The notes under the pieces: generated by a model
What the model was told of the DNA's origin: nothing
Databases searched by the model: none
The model's input: only the letters and a program-made list of their open reading frames with translations
Assembly (NCBI GenBank): GCA_016192995.1
Contig: JACPTB010000005.1
Coordinates: forward strand, 1 to 64,000
Length of the DNA stretch: 64,000 nucleotides
Origin: Candidatus Woesearchaeota archaeon
Lineage (GTDB): Archaea > Nanobdellota > Nanobdellia > Woesearchaeales > DSVV01
Direction of reading: 5' to 3'
Position numbers and translations under genes: made by a program
Shown: in pieces, positions 1 to 8,276 of the stretch
Layout: each line of letters begins with the position of its first letter
How positions within the stretch are numbered: the first letter of the stretch is position 1

Positions 1-49
1 ACCGCATCCACATTTTACCCGAGGAAGAAAAGAATCCAGCACCATTTTT

Positions 50-463
50 ATGGGACGGAGAATTTTCGAAGGTAATGCACACGAGATAGAAGAAGATGTT
101 ATTGCAACCGTATATCATGAATCAAGACATGCAGTACAATCTGGAGAAGGATTACCTTTAGATTATTTGTTAGGAGATGTCAAAGATGCACTCTATTCTG
201 GACAGATTAGATTAGATAGTTTTGAAAATGTTGGAGAGCTTGACAGCTACCATTTTATTTTTAGAAAATGGTTAGAAGGAAAACTTAAAGTAAGCGAAAC
301 ATATTTTGAATTTATTAAAAAAAATTATACACATTATTTTGAATTACTTCAACAAAGAAGAGGAGAAACAACCAGTGCATTGGAAATGAGATTCATTGAA
401 GCAGCATTAGATCAAGTTAAAGATTTACCAGTTTCATTATTAAATTATGATCAAGTAAAATAA
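50..463 (+). CDS. Zincin-like hypothetical protein, 5' end uncertain
   Basis: Encodes about 137 residues from the first in-frame ATG. The only recognisable signal is HESRH (residues 24-28, inside YHESRHAVQ), which fits the HExxH zinc-binding motif of metallopeptidase-like proteins; the rest matches no family I know. The frame is open to the window edge, but its upstream translation is basic and unconvincing. Frame 3 (bases 3-89) reads more naturally (HILPEEEKNPAPFLWDG) and stops just inside this ORF, so a frameshift near base 50-80 or two overlapping genes are possible. It faces the minus-strand spt5 gene tail to tail. Real coding sequence is likely; function is not established. Confidence 0.5.
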   Translation: MGRRIFEGNAHEIEEDVIATVYHESRHAVQSGEGLPLDYLLGDVKDALYSGQIRLDSFENVGELDSYHFIFRKWLEGKLKVSETYFEFIKKNYTHYFELLQQRRGETTSALEMRFIEAALDQVKDLPVSLLNYDQVK

Positions 464-479
464 ATAGAAAAAAAGATTA

Positions 480-959
480 TTACTCAAATTCTTCAGTAAG
501 ATCTTTCTCACTGCTTTCTTCATCATGCGTATCACGACGAATAACCTTGATTGCATCAATTTTAACCGTGATAGGAATTGGAACTGCTGCTTCCAACAAT
601 TCAACAACTACCTCATCTTTAGATGGCCCTGAAATAATTTCTGCAATATCATGCTTTTTGATATTAACTTCACGCTTAACTTGTTCAAGCATGTGCTCAA
701 TTTCTTTATACTCAATTTCCTTTGATAAAATTCCTCGAGCATAAGGTACATTAAAAGCAGCCTGCTCAGCATCGCCTTTTTTATCAGCTTCTATGAAAAT
801 ATACCCGCGCATACCATGAGGGCGTATTACTGAATACACATTTAGCTTTCGTTTATTGACATTGCTTGAAACAAAATCCATAACTTGGTCTTCCCGGTTA
901 GCAGTAGTTCGTAAAGCAAATAATTTTGCTGTAATTTCGATTGTTTTTTCTTCACTCAT
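480..959 (-). CDS. spt5: Transcription elongation factor Spt5 (NusG homologue)
   Basis: Archaeal Spt5 binds the RNA polymerase clamp with Spt4 to keep elongation processive. The N-terminal NGN domain (about residues 1-85) includes RPHGMRGYIFIEA and VPYARGIL; the C-terminal KOW segment contains EIISGP and VELLEAAVPIPITV. Between these two KOW strands the chain reads ISGPSKDEVVVELLEA, about a dozen residues shorter than the usual ISGPFKGE...VTVELLEA, so the KOW loop looks deleted. Start at 959 is chosen because AGGTG lies 6 nt upstream; a GTG three codons earlier is the alternative. It is the last gene of ftsZ-secE-spt5, an order common in archaea. Confidence 0.92.
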   Translation of the reverse strand: MSEEKTIEITAKLFALRTTANREDQVMDFVSSNVNKRKLNVYSVIRPHGMRGYIFIEADKKGDAEQAAFNVPYARGILSKEIEYKEIEHMLEQVKREVNIKKHDIAEIISGPSKDEVVVELLEAAVPIPITVKIDAIKVIRRDTHDEESSEKDLTEEFE

Positions 960-977
960 TGTTCGCACCTATATATA

Positions 978-1181
978 TTATAATAATTTCAAATATTGCT
1001 CGATAAGCTGTATTAAAAAGCCTATTAAGCCAATTAACGCAATTCCTAAACCTGATATTTTAACGATAACTTTGAATTCCTCAGCAGAGGGCTTTTTAGT
1101 TACCCGCAATACTCTTTGACATTCAACTACATAATTTTTAATTTTATTTTTTAAGGTTGGTTTTTGTTCAGTTTCATCCAT
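978..1181 (-). CDS. secE: Preprotein translocase subunit SecE (Sec61 gamma)
   Basis: A 67-residue single-span subunit of the SecYEG channel. A charged amphipathic N-terminal helix containing VVECQRVLRVTKKPS is followed by the conserved AEEFKVIVKISGLGIALIG and a C-terminal membrane helix (about 45-63). Length and layout match archaeal Sec61 gamma. A GGTGAG ribosome binding site lies just upstream of the ATG. It sits between ftsZ and spt5 with short gaps and is presumably cotranscribed with them. Confidence 0.92.
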   Translation of the reverse strand: MDETEQKPTLKNKIKNYVVECQRVLRVTKKPSAEEFKVIVKISGLGIALIGLIGFLIQLIEQYLKLL

Positions 1182-1230
1182 AAGCTCACCATTAGTTTAA
1201 TTAGATTATTTTAATTATTAATTTTAATTA

Positions 1231-2430
1231 TTAATCAACATATTCTATGCCTAATTCATCCTCGATTTCACGCTTTTCTTTAGGGTTAGCTGCTGTTTTC
1301 TTCGTTGTTCTTCCAAAGATCTGATTGCTTTTAACGCCAGTAACTATAAGCATAGCTTTGATAATGCCATTTAAATCATCTGATATTTGGGCGCCCCAAA
1401 TAATGCGGGCATCTTCATCTAATTTGTTTGAAATAGTTTCAACCACTTTTCGCGCTTCGTCAAGCGTCATATCCTGACCGCCTGCAACATTAATCAAAGC
1501 GCCATTTGCTCCGGTGATATCTGCATCCAACAACGGATTATGAATTGCTTTTTCAACTGCTTCAACTGCTCGATTTGGACCATCTGATTCACCTACACCA
1601 ATTAAAGCTACTCCGCCATTTCCCATAACAGCGCGGATATCTGCAAAGTCCAAATTAACTAAGCCAGCTTTAGTAACAAGCTCTGCAATTCCCTTAACAG
1701 CATTGGTTAAAATTTCATCTGCTACTTTGAACGCAGTATGCAATGGCAAATCTGGAGCTAATTCCAGCAGTTTATCATTAGGAATAACAATTAACGTATC
1801 AACACTTGCCTGTAATTTTTCTAAACCTAATAATGCATTTTCATATCTTCTGTTTCCTTCCATAGAAAACGGCAGCGTAACTATGCCCACGGTTAAAGCG
1901 CCTGACTTTTTAGCAACTTCTGCAATAACTGGAGCTGATCCTGTGCCAGTTCCCCCTCCTAAACCGCACGTGATAAACACCATGTCTGCGCCTTGAAGAG
2001 CATCACGAAGTTCATGTTCTGATTCACGAGCAGATTCTTCACCAATTTGTGGAACTGAACCTGCGCCTAGACCGCCAGTCAGCTCCCTTCCTAACAGAAT
2101 TTTTTTATCTGCAGTAGTGTATAATAAATCCTGAGCATCAGTGTTGCAAGCAATTGTTTCAGCGCCTGATATGCCTACTTCAGTAATACGATTAATAGTA
2201 TTATTGCCCCCACCACCAGTGCCAACTACTTTAATAGTTGCCCGTTGTTTAGCAAGAAGTTTTTCTAGTTCAGCATCTATGTCAGCAGTCTTTTTTTTAT
2301 ATCCAACATCATCAGACCTTTTTTCTTTCATATAAAAACCCTGCTTTTGCTGTTCTTGCGACTCAGCTTTCTCGATCTGCTGCGCTTTTTGTTCTGTTCG
2401 TTCTTGCACTGATTTTATTACTGAATCCAT
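1231..2430 (-). CDS. ftsZ: Cell division protein FtsZ
   Basis: Tubulin-like GTPase that forms the division ring. The 399-residue protein has a glycine-rich first motif (VGTGGGGNN, about 69-77), the tubulin signature [12 protein letters not shown] (156-167) and a T7-loop region with [13 protein letters not shown] charged, glutamine-rich N-terminal extension of about 60 residues precedes the GTPase core; the chain ends IEYVD without a long linker. The start is supported by GGTG a few bases upstream of the ATG. First gene of the ftsZ-secE-spt5 cluster on the minus strand. Confidence 0.96.
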   Translation of the reverse strand: MDSVIKSVQERTEQKAQQIEKAESQEQQKQGFYMKEKRSDDVGYKKKTADIDAELEKLLAKQRATIKVVGTGGGGNNTINRITEVGISGAETIACNTDAQDLLYTTADKKILLGRELTGGLGAGSVPQIGEESARESEHELRDALQGADMVFITCGLGGGTGTGSAPVIAEVAKKSGALTVGIVTLPFSMEGNRRYENALLGLEKLQASVDTLIVIPNDKLLELAPDLPLHTAFKVADEILTNAVKGIAELVTKAGLVNLDFADIRAVMGNGGVALIGVGESDGPNRAVEAVEKAIHNPLLDADITGANGALINVAGGQDMTLDEARKVVETISNKLDEDARIIWGAQISDDLNGIIKAMLIVTGVKSNQIFGRTTKKTAANPKEKREIEDELGIEYVD

Positions 2431-2454
2431 ATCTACACCATTACACCATTTAAT

Positions 2455-2481
2455 GCATAATCTCTTGAAAAGAGATTATGC
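2455..2481. terminator. Hairpin spanning the FKBP stop codon
   Basis: GCATAATCTCTT and AGAGATTATGC form an 11-bp stem with a tiny loop. It overlaps the last codons and stop of the FKBP gene (ends 2476) and lies about 25 bp before the ftsZ start. It may act as a 3'-end or processing signal; function is inferred from position only. Confidence 0.4.
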
Positions 2482-3123
2482 TTTCTTAAATACAATCTCC
2501 TTTAATTCAGGAATGAGTTTCATTATTTGTTCTTTAATCATGTTCTGAAGTTCAACAGGAAAATCAACTTTTGAGGTTAAGGTAAGCATATTATCTGCAA
2601 ATTCTGAGGTTACATTGTGGCCGAGCTGCATATGAACTAAAGCTTTTGTTTTCTCAGCAACATCAGTGACTACTCTTAAGAGTTTATAGGTATAAGAAAG
2701 TTCCTTTCCAGCTAAAGGATGGTTAAAATCCACCAATGTTCTTCCACCAGTAACTGATTTGACCACAGCTACTTTTCCATCAACATTAATCTGCAATCCT
2801 GGCATTGGTTTAATGCCTTCTTTATGAAACTTATTGGTTGCAATAAGTTGAAACATTTTAGTGTCTTTTTTGCCAAAACCAAGTTCAGGCCCAAATTTCA
2901 CCGTATATTCCTTGCTTAAACTTTTTCCATTAATATCATTGTCTAATCCAGGCAGGACATGTTTTTCTCCAACACAGACAATAATTGTCCCATATTCCAT
3001 TTTTTGGGAGAAAATACCTGCTTTTTCTGCAACTGCTTTATCAGTAGTATCAAAAACCATGCCATTTTCCGTTACTTTGCCGGTATATTCAATTTCAACA
3101 AAATCATGATTTTTAACAACCAT
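2476..3123 (-). CDS. FKBP-type peptidyl-prolyl isomerase (SlyD-like, extended)
   Basis: Cis-trans prolyl isomerase and probable chaperone of the archaeal long FKBP class. The FKBP core holds the IF-insert typical of SlyD: VEIEYTGKVTENGMVFDTT at the N terminus, PELGFGKKD before the insert, and the closing VDFNHPLAGKELSYTYKL. About 70 extra C-terminal residues (from VVTDVAEKTKALV on) match the extension seen in archaeal homologues. The longer ATG frame (to 3198) adds 25 unconserved residues; start 3123 is preferred because AAGGAGAGGG stands 6-7 nt upstream of MVVKNHDF. It lies upstream of ftsZ on the same strand. A second, short FKBP is at 35796. Confidence 0.9.
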   Translation of the reverse strand: MVVKNHDFVEIEYTGKVTENGMVFDTTDKAVAEKAGIFSQKMEYGTIIVCVGEKHVLPGLDNDINGKSLSKEYTVKFGPELGFGKKDTKMFQLIATNKFHKEGIKPMPGLQINVDGKVAVVKSVTGGRTLVDFNHPLAGKELSYTYKLLRVVTDVAEKTKALVHMQLGHNVTSEFADNMLTLTSKVDFPVELQNMIKEQIMKLIPELKEIVFKKA

Positions 3124-3222
3124 ATTATTCCCTCTCCTTGTTACCACTAGCTCTTTTGATGCTACTTCAGAACCAGCTATAGGTTTGAATAGAGTCATTA
3201 TTTATAAATATTACGGTGTTCA

Positions 3223-3376
3223 GTACGTAATAAGTCTTCTATGGTTTTAGCGCCGGTTCAGCTTTGAATGTGATTAAACATTGGATTTTTCTCTCTGGCA
3301 CTCCGAAAAATCCTCAATGCGCTAAATCTTAGAGCTTCACAAAAGTAGGCGCTAAAACTACATTTTCACCAGAGCC
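3223..3376 (+). repeat. Structured element type 1, copy with mismatched outer arms
   Basis: Core is intact: P1 GTTTTAGCGCC (3244-3254) with GGCGCTAAAAC (3348-3358), GTTC internal loop, P2 AGCTT with GAGCT (one T-G pair), P3 GGATTTTTC with GAAAAATCC and apical loop TCTCTGGCACTCC. The left outer arm is the GTACGTAATAAGTCT kind, the right one is the ACATTTTCACCAGAGC kind, so the two do not pair: a recombinant between two copies. It lies between the divergent FKBP and 3421 genes. Confidence 0.75.
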
Positions 3377-3420
3377 GCATCTTACAACAATTTAAAAATA
3401 ATTATTCATTTCCTTTTTAA

Positions 3421-3918
3421 ATGTTAGACAATATAAGACGTAAAGATCTCAGCGATAAAATAGGCGAATTACTCTGTATTAAACCTGAAGAGTTTGATCC
3501 CGATAAACATGTGCCTTATGCACAAGAGATTGTCAATCAATTAGATGGTCTTCTTCAAAGAACGCCTAAAATAAGATTGTCCGTAGATATTCCTCGCTTA
3601 GGCAAGGTATATCTCTTGGGACCTATGGATGAAAATGAGACCTATGAAGAATCTGTTGGTGAATACAGAGTTCAAAAATATAGAGCTGGTTGGAATGAGA
3701 GGGTATTAGAATGTAGACATTATTGGAGAGATTCAGAACGTGAATTAATAGTTTATGAAGAAACTTATGAAACTTTAGGGATTTATTATCATAAAAAAAG
3801 TTTAGGAATTAATAAAGTTGTAAAAAATATTGAACGAATAAACCCAACAGCAACGCCAGTTGGTTATTTTAGCATTGATAACCCAACCAAGATAAATTTA
3901 TGGAAAAAGAAAAAATAA
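3421..3918 (+). CDS. Hypothetical protein, 165 aa
   Basis: Not recognised. A soluble, charged protein without signal peptide or membrane span. The first half is acidic and helical (LSDKIGELLCIKPEEFDPDKH), the middle has aromatic-rich strands (VYLLGPMDENETYEESVGEYR, ECRHYWRD) and the tail is strongly basic (KINLWKKKK). No cysteine pair or catalytic motif stands out. It stands alone on the + strand after a structured repeat, and its end is 15 bp from the end of the convergent exported-protein gene. Codon use resembles the neighbours. Confidence 0.65.
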   Translation: MLDNIRRKDLSDKIGELLCIKPEEFDPDKHVPYAQEIVNQLDGLLQRTPKIRLSVDIPRLGKVYLLGPMDENETYEESVGEYRVQKYRAGWNERVLECRHYWRDSERELIVYEETYETLGIYYHKKSLGINKVVKNIERINPTATPVGYFSIDNPTKINLWKKKK

Positions 3919-3933
3919 TAAACATAAAAAATA

Positions 3934-5043
3934 TTACCCCTCTTGTACATCGCTCGGATACATTTTAAGATATTGAGCAACTAATGCATCTGGTATTGGA
4001 TTGTAGTCTTTGCCGATAATTACAAGGTAAGGTCCTGAATGCCAAACTCTAAATTCACCGTTTTGTGTATTGTATACTAGGTAACTCCCATGCTTTTCTT
4101 TAGGGGCATTGCCATATGCTTCAGTTGTTTCTTCCCAAGCTTTTCCTTTGCTTGGATAAGAAGCAACAATCACCGTATTTTCAAAAGTGTCATGTTTATA
4201 GGTTGCTGCAACTCCTTTTTCAGCGCCTTTTAATTCATCATCAAGAAAGCTTTTTGGCAGAACTTCTTTTTTCATGAATTTAATATTGCCAATATTAGTT
4301 TCATATACTCTTGGTCCTTGAATAGAAGCGCCGCTATATGTTTTACTTTCCTCATCAGGCAGAGCAGGAGGCGCATTGCTCGCAGTATAGCTTCTTCTTA
4401 ATTGACAAGTATTTTTTACTTTGACAGCAACGCCATAACCCATATAATCATCATCATCCATAATCTCTTCGTCCCAATTAACGGTAGTCCATTGCTGAAA
4501 TTTAGGATTCCAAGCATAGGTTCTAATAATTTCACAATCTGCATCAGTTAATTCACCTTTATTAAACTGAGGCATTACGGTTAAAAAATTCCAGCCTTGA
4601 TGAAGTTTTAATTTAAATTCTTTAGGAAATTTATCAATTGATGCTGTATAATAAGGCAATGATAATACAGTATCTTTTTTATAATATGTCCATGAAGGAG
4701 TAAAATGCAAATATCCCTGGTCAACATAACCATATACTTTTCCCATGGCATTTTTGTCATCTTTTCCACCAAGAACAAGATATTGTTTCATAGGAGGAAC
4801 ATATAAGTATCTTCCTTCACCAAAATTTGCATTGGTGCTTAAGATGGTCATAACCTCTTTTGAGACTTGTTTTTCATCAAGTTTAGCATAATCCAAACTT
4901 CCTTCAGGCAACAAATTCCAACCCTTGTGCATAGTTACCGTAAAATAATAATCTGGCTGATAACCAGAAACAGAAATTATCATTAAACTCTGTATGGATA
5001 ATATTATTAATATTATCAATATTCTTTTTATAATTGATTTCAT
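3934..5043 (-). CDS. Exported GWN-repeat protein fused to a C-terminal domain
   Basis: Predicted secreted protein. An N-terminal hydrophobic signal (KRILIILIILSIQSLMIISV) is followed by two repeats marked KGWNLLP and QGWNFLTV, each leading into a paragraph rich in aromatics, the second with a YAWNPKFQQW strand and a cysteine-containing VKVKNTCQL. The last 120 residues form a separate domain ending GPYLVIIGKDYNP and YLKMYPSDV. The same two parts occur as separate adjacent genes at 6088 (GWN part) and 5552 (C-terminal part). Start 5043 has GAGGGAGAT upstream; the longer frame begins with TTG. Function unknown; surface or adhesion role is a guess. Confidence 0.8.
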   Translation of the reverse strand: MKSIIKRILIILIILSIQSLMIISVSGYQPDYYFTVTMHKGWNLLPEGSLDYAKLDEKQVSKEVMTILSTNANFGEGRYLYVPPMKQYLVLGGKDDKNAMGKVYGYVDQGYLHFTPSWTYYKKDTVLSLPYYTASIDKFPKEFKLKLHQGWNFLTVMPQFNKGELTDADCEIIRTYAWNPKFQQWTTVNWDEEIMDDDDYMGYGVAVKVKNTCQLRRSYTASNAPPALPDEESKTYSGASIQGPRVYETNIGNIKFMKKEVLPKSFLDDELKGAEKGVAATYKHDTFENTVIVASYPSKGKAWEETTEAYGNAPKEKHGSYLVYNTQNGEFRVWHSGPYLVIIGKDYNPIPDALVAQYLKMYPSDVQEG

Positions 5044-5077
5044 CGTAATCTCCCTCAAATTGATTTAATATTTGTAT

Positions 5078-5455
5078 TTAATCAAACGGTAATGCTGGCG
5101 GCATATCTGGTACCTGGGCATTGTTTTGATTAGTATTTTGAGCAGTAGTTTCAACATCTTCTTCATCTTCTGGCGGGAAAGGAGGCATTGTGGGATTATC
5201 ATAGGACGGTGATAATGGGGGTGAGGGTTTGGATGATGTTATGTCTGAAGAGTCTTCTGAAGGAATAGGAGGAACAGAATATATAGTTGAAACAACTGTT
5301 TGAACTGTTTGTTCTTCTTCACTTGTTTCTGGAATTAAAGGTGGTTGATCAATAGTTTGCACTTTTGGTTTTGTATTACAACTGCTTAAAAAAAGAAATA
5401 ACGATACGAATAAGGCGGCAAGAACAATAGTAAAAATACGGCGATAGTTAAACAT
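5078..5455 (-). CDS. Small proline-rich lipoprotein
   Basis: A 125-residue lipoprotein candidate: basic N terminus (FNYRR), hydrophobic stretch and lipobox LSSC with the cysteine near residue 26. The mature part is low-complexity and rich in proline, serine, glutamate and threonine (SSKPSPPLSPSY, MPPFPPEDEED), so probably an extended linker-like surface protein. No folded domain seen. Leaderless promoter at 5478-5486. Lies between two GWN-family genes on the same strand. Confidence 0.7.
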   Translation of the reverse strand: MFNYRRIFTIVLAALFVSLFLFLSSCNTKPKVQTIDQPPLIPETSEEEQTVQTVVSTIYSVPPIPSEDSSDITSSKPSPPLSPSYDNPTMPPFPPEDEEDVETTAQNTNQNNAQVPDMPPALPFD

Positions 5456-5477
5456 AACCGCCGAGACTGTTTAGAGG

Positions 5478-5486
5478 TATATAAAG
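5478..5486 (-). promoter_or_regulatory. TATA box for the 5078-5455 gene
   Basis: On the minus strand CTTTATATACC lies 23 bp before the ATG at 5455, the spacing expected of an archaeal TATA box driving a leaderless transcript. No ribosome binding site is present at this start, which agrees. Confidence 0.5.
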
Positions 5487-5551
5487 TTTGTGCTATTAAA
5501 ACTCTTAGGTGAGAAAATATCTAATTATTTTTGCAAGCACCTTAATTCACA

Positions 5552-6076
5552 TTATTGAACTTCGCTTGGATATAAGGTTAAATATTGTTTTGTTAATTGA
5601 TCAAACTCAGGTTTTTCATGGTTACCTTGTACAAAAATAACATAATTACCTGAATTCCATACATATCTGCCATAAAAAGGACGATACAGTTTTGTATTCT
5701 CATAATCTACTTTTCGATTTTCTCCTTTTAGTGATTGCACTAATGCCTGTTGTGCTGTTGTTTGATCCTCGAAGTTAGCAATTTGCACCATGTAAAATTT
5801 TTCATCCATCATATATTCAACATAATATTGAGTTATTAAGCCATTAGGACATTTTTCAGGAGGACAATCTTTAGGGAGTGAATCACGTGCTGTAAGATCT
5901 GCACGATTATATTTTAAATTTCCTATGTCTTGAAGATAAGCTTGTGGTGTTACTTCTTGAACTTGCTTCGAAATTGTTGATGAGGTTTTTGCAGAGTCAT
6001 CACTACAACTGATTATCAAAACAAAAATAAAAGATAGAAACAATAGAAAAAGAATATTGTGTTGGTTTAATTTCAT
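5552..6076 (-). CDS. Lipoprotein equivalent to the C-terminal domain of the 3934 gene
   Basis: Lipobox IISC after a hydrophobic leader (LFLLFLSFIFVLI) marks a membrane-anchored lipoprotein of about 174 residues. Its body resembles the last third of the protein at 3934: IGNLKYNRADL against IGNIKFMKKEV, and WNSGNYVIFVQG with YLTLYPSEVQ against WHSGPYLVIIGK with YLKMYPSDVQ. It carries DCPPEKC, a possible disulfide. Start 6076 is chosen for the GGGTGG box upstream; the longer frame overlaps the previous gene. It begins 11 bp after the 6088 gene ends, so both are probably one operon. Confidence 0.8.
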   Translation of the reverse strand: MKLNQHNILFLLFLSFIFVLIISCSDDSAKTSSTISKQVQEVTPQAYLQDIGNLKYNRADLTARDSLPKDCPPEKCPNGLITQYYVEYMMDEKFYMVQIANFEDQTTAQQALVQSLKGENRKVDYENTKLYRPFYGRYVWNSGNYVIFVQGNHEKPEFDQLTKQYLTLYPSEVQ

Positions 6077-6087
6077 TTTACCACCCT

Positions 6088-6789
6088 TTATTCTGGTATT
6101 CCAAGCGGAGTACCTATATTTGCATTGGTTGTTCCTAATTGACAAGTATCTTTTACTTTGATTACAATGCCTGCGCCAACTGCATCAGGATCAGATAATT
6201 CATCCAATGCATCATTAATAGATTGCCCACCAAGCTCTTTCCAGCTTTCCCATTTTTGAGCTTCTGGATTCCACAGATAAAATGAAATTACATTACAATC
6301 GCCAGATGGAAAATGATTGCTTGCTTTAACATCAGCATTTAATGTTGACATTGAAGGATTAACACTTAACATATTCCACCCTCGATATAATTGAGGCGTT
6401 CCTCCGCCGTTTTCAGAGATGTAACTTAAAATCATAGGCGCAGAAGCATAATACCATCCTGCAGAAGATTGTAAATATGGTTGATTCATTTGAACAAGCG
6501 GAGAATTTTGTTCACTGACTCCACCTAATGCAGAAACATATTTTTTTTGCAGAGGTAGATACAAATAATATGCTTTTATATTCTTAAGAAATGTTTCTTC
6601 AGGTACATCAGAAGATATATCCCACGATGTCCCATCAGCAGGCAATAAATTCCATCCTTTTTTGATTGTTTGCTTATACTCAACTTTATAATCTCCTGAT
6701 CCGCCTAAATAAGTTACTGTTGCAAATTCAGCATAAACCAGTGAAGAACTTAATAATAGTAACAAACTAAAAATGATTAATTTTTTCAT
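6088..6789 (-). CDS. Exported GWN-repeat protein
   Basis: Signal peptide (KKLIIFSLLLLLSSSLVYA) followed by two repeats marked KKGWNLLP and YRGWNMLSV, a WNPEAQKW strand and the cysteine element VIKVKDTCQLG. These line up with the first two thirds of the 3934 protein and with the 6880 protein, making a three-member tandem paralogue family. It lacks the C-terminal domain, which is the next gene (5552). Start 6789 has GAGGTG 6 nt upstream. Role unknown. Confidence 0.8.
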   Translation of the reverse strand: MKKLIIFSLLLLLSSSLVYAEFATVTYLGGSGDYKVEYKQTIKKGWNLLPADGTSWDISSDVPEETFLKNIKAYYLYLPLQKKYVSALGGVSEQNSPLVQMNQPYLQSSAGWYYASAPMILSYISENGGGTPQLYRGWNMLSVNPSMSTLNADVKASNHFPSGDCNVISFYLWNPEAQKWESWKELGGQSINDALDELSDPDAVGAGIVIKVKDTCQLGTTNANIGTPLGIPE

Positions 6790-6879
6790 GAAAACACCTC
6801 TTACTACAATCAATATACTTGTTTTTGAAATGAATATAGTTGTATATAAAACTTTTGTTGCCTAGAAAAAAATAATTGT

Positions 6880-7575
6880 TTATTGTATTCCAGGCATTAA
6901 TGGCATTGCTGGATAAGGCAATGCATAGTTTTCTTTGGATTGCACAAGATTACAATCACGTGCAACTTTGACTGCCATTCCTTTACCTGACAAGCTTGAA
7001 TAATTATTCTGTAAAGCATGCATATCTACCATGTTCCATCCTTGTTCATCAACATTCCATGCATATGCTCGCATAATTGCACAATTATTAAGATATACTT
7101 TACCATAAGCTAGATGCGGTGGAAAAGTTACAAGATTCCAACCTTTTCGCAATTGTCCTTGATCATATCTGCCTGCAACCAATGAATGATCATAATGAAA
7201 TGTTGCAAAAGTTGGTTGAGTGTAATAGCTCCAAGCTGCGTTATATGCTAAAGAATCTTCATTTTTTTGCGCTATTTGTTCCCGCAAAGGACAGGTTAAT
7301 TTGTTTCCAACACGCTCTTTGCATTGTTCAAATTGCAAGGTTAATGGAGACTGAAAGAATTTGTATTTAGCTAATGCATTGAATACTGTCATACTAGGAT
7401 TATAAATTGCATTTGAATACGCTGCTTCAGTTGGTAATAAATACCATCCAGGGTTATCAATAACATACGTTACATCATAACCATTGCTTGTTCTTGTTGT
7501 ACTAACAGAACTTGCAAATACCGATGCGATCATTAATATCAACATCATTACTATCATTATTATCTTCTTCATCAT
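6880..7575 (-). CDS. Exported GWN-repeat protein, third paralogue
   Basis: Signal peptide (MMKKIIMIVMMLILMIASVFAS) then two repeats marked NPGWYLLP and RKGWNLVTF, an AYAWNVDEQGW strand and AVKVARDCNLV near the C terminus, parallel to the 6088 and 3934 proteins. It has an extra cysteine pair (FEQCKERVGNKLTCPL). First gene of the cluster; AAGGTG lies 6 nt before the ATG at 7575, so this start is preferred over a GTG three codons upstream. Function unknown. Confidence 0.8.
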   Translation of the reverse strand: MMKKIIMIVMMLILMIASVFASSVSTTRTSNGYDVTYVIDNPGWYLLPTEAAYSNAIYNPSMTVFNALAKYKFFQSPLTLQFEQCKERVGNKLTCPLREQIAQKNEDSLAYNAAWSYYTQPTFATFHYDHSLVAGRYDQGQLRKGWNLVTFPPHLAYGKVYLNNCAIMRAYAWNVDEQGWNMVDMHALQNNYSSLSGKGMAVKVARDCNLVQSKENYALPYPAMPLMPGIQ

Positions 7576-7799
7576 AGTTTTCACCTTTATCTTAGTAGAT
7601 TAAATCAATGTAATTACAAATAATACTTTCAACAATTTTATAACGACTTGAGAATAGTCAAAGTTTTAAAAAACTTTCTAATAATTGGAAATAAAAAATG
7701 TAACTATGTTGTGACAATATAAATAATTATGAGCGATATTTTCCAAAAATCATATAGTTTAAACTTTAAATTTATAAATTGAAAGAATTAGGTTAAAGC

Positions 7800-8051
7800 A
7801 TGTATAAAATCACAACCAGAAGCAAAAAAGCAGAGAAACAATTTTATTATGTTTTGAATTTAAGAGAAGGAATAAAAGAAAAGATAAAGCTACTTCAAGA
7901 AGATCCAAGAAGAAATAGTGGCGCCCATAAACTGAAAGGTCATTTAGATGGAAAATGGAGCGCTATTTTAGGAGGTGATATTAGGCTTGAGATTGATGAT
8001 ATTTATCAAGAAATTATTATTTATGCTGCTGGTTCACATAAAATTTACTAA
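7800..8051 (+). CDS. RelE/ParE-family toxin
   Basis: An 83-residue protein with the RelE fold signature: YKITTRSKKAEKQF at the N terminus, LQEDPRRNSGAHKLKG in the middle and GGDIRLEIDD...IIIYAAGSHKIY at the end (the R-L-x-y-x-I strand and terminal G-S-H). Members are usually ribosome-dependent mRNA interferases or gyrase poisons. The gene has AGGTT upstream and a TATA-like AATTTATAAATT further up. Its antitoxin candidate is on the opposite strand and overlaps it by 4 bp tail to tail, which is an unusual arrangement. Confidence 0.8.
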   Translation: MYKITTRSKKAEKQFYYVLNLREGIKEKIKLLQEDPRRNSGAHKLKGHLDGKWSAILGGDIRLEIDDIYQEIIIYAAGSHKIY

Positions 8052-8203
8052 ATGTTTAATCCCCAAGATTTAACTCCTTTTTTCTTTGCTTCACTACTTT
8101 CTCTAATTGCTTCCATCATTTCTTTATTTCTGATTATTCCTACTTCTTCTAAAAGTTCCTCATATTCTTTTCTTGGAATTTGAATCAGTTCTTGTTTTAC
8201 CAT
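8048..8203 (-). CDS. Antitoxin-like protein, convergent with RelE-like toxin
   Basis: About 51 residues, MVKQELIQIPRKEYEELLEE..., with the short strand-then-helix start typical of archaeal antitoxins that pair with RelE proteins, and a basic tail with a tryptophan (KKKGVKSWGLNI). A longer ATG frame reaches 8248, but that ATG lies inside an A/T box, whereas a TATA-like sequence at 8229-8238 sits 26 bp before the ATG at 8203. Convergent with the toxin gene. Function inferred from similarity in pattern and position. Confidence 0.6.
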   Translation of the reverse strand: MVKQELIQIPRKEYEELLEEVGIIRNKEMMEAIRESSEAKKKGVKSWGLNI

Positions 8204-8276
8204 AACAAGTACTTGACTTTGCTCAGTTATATATTTTATTCTTTTCATTTATAAATAATCATTTTAAGATTAACCT

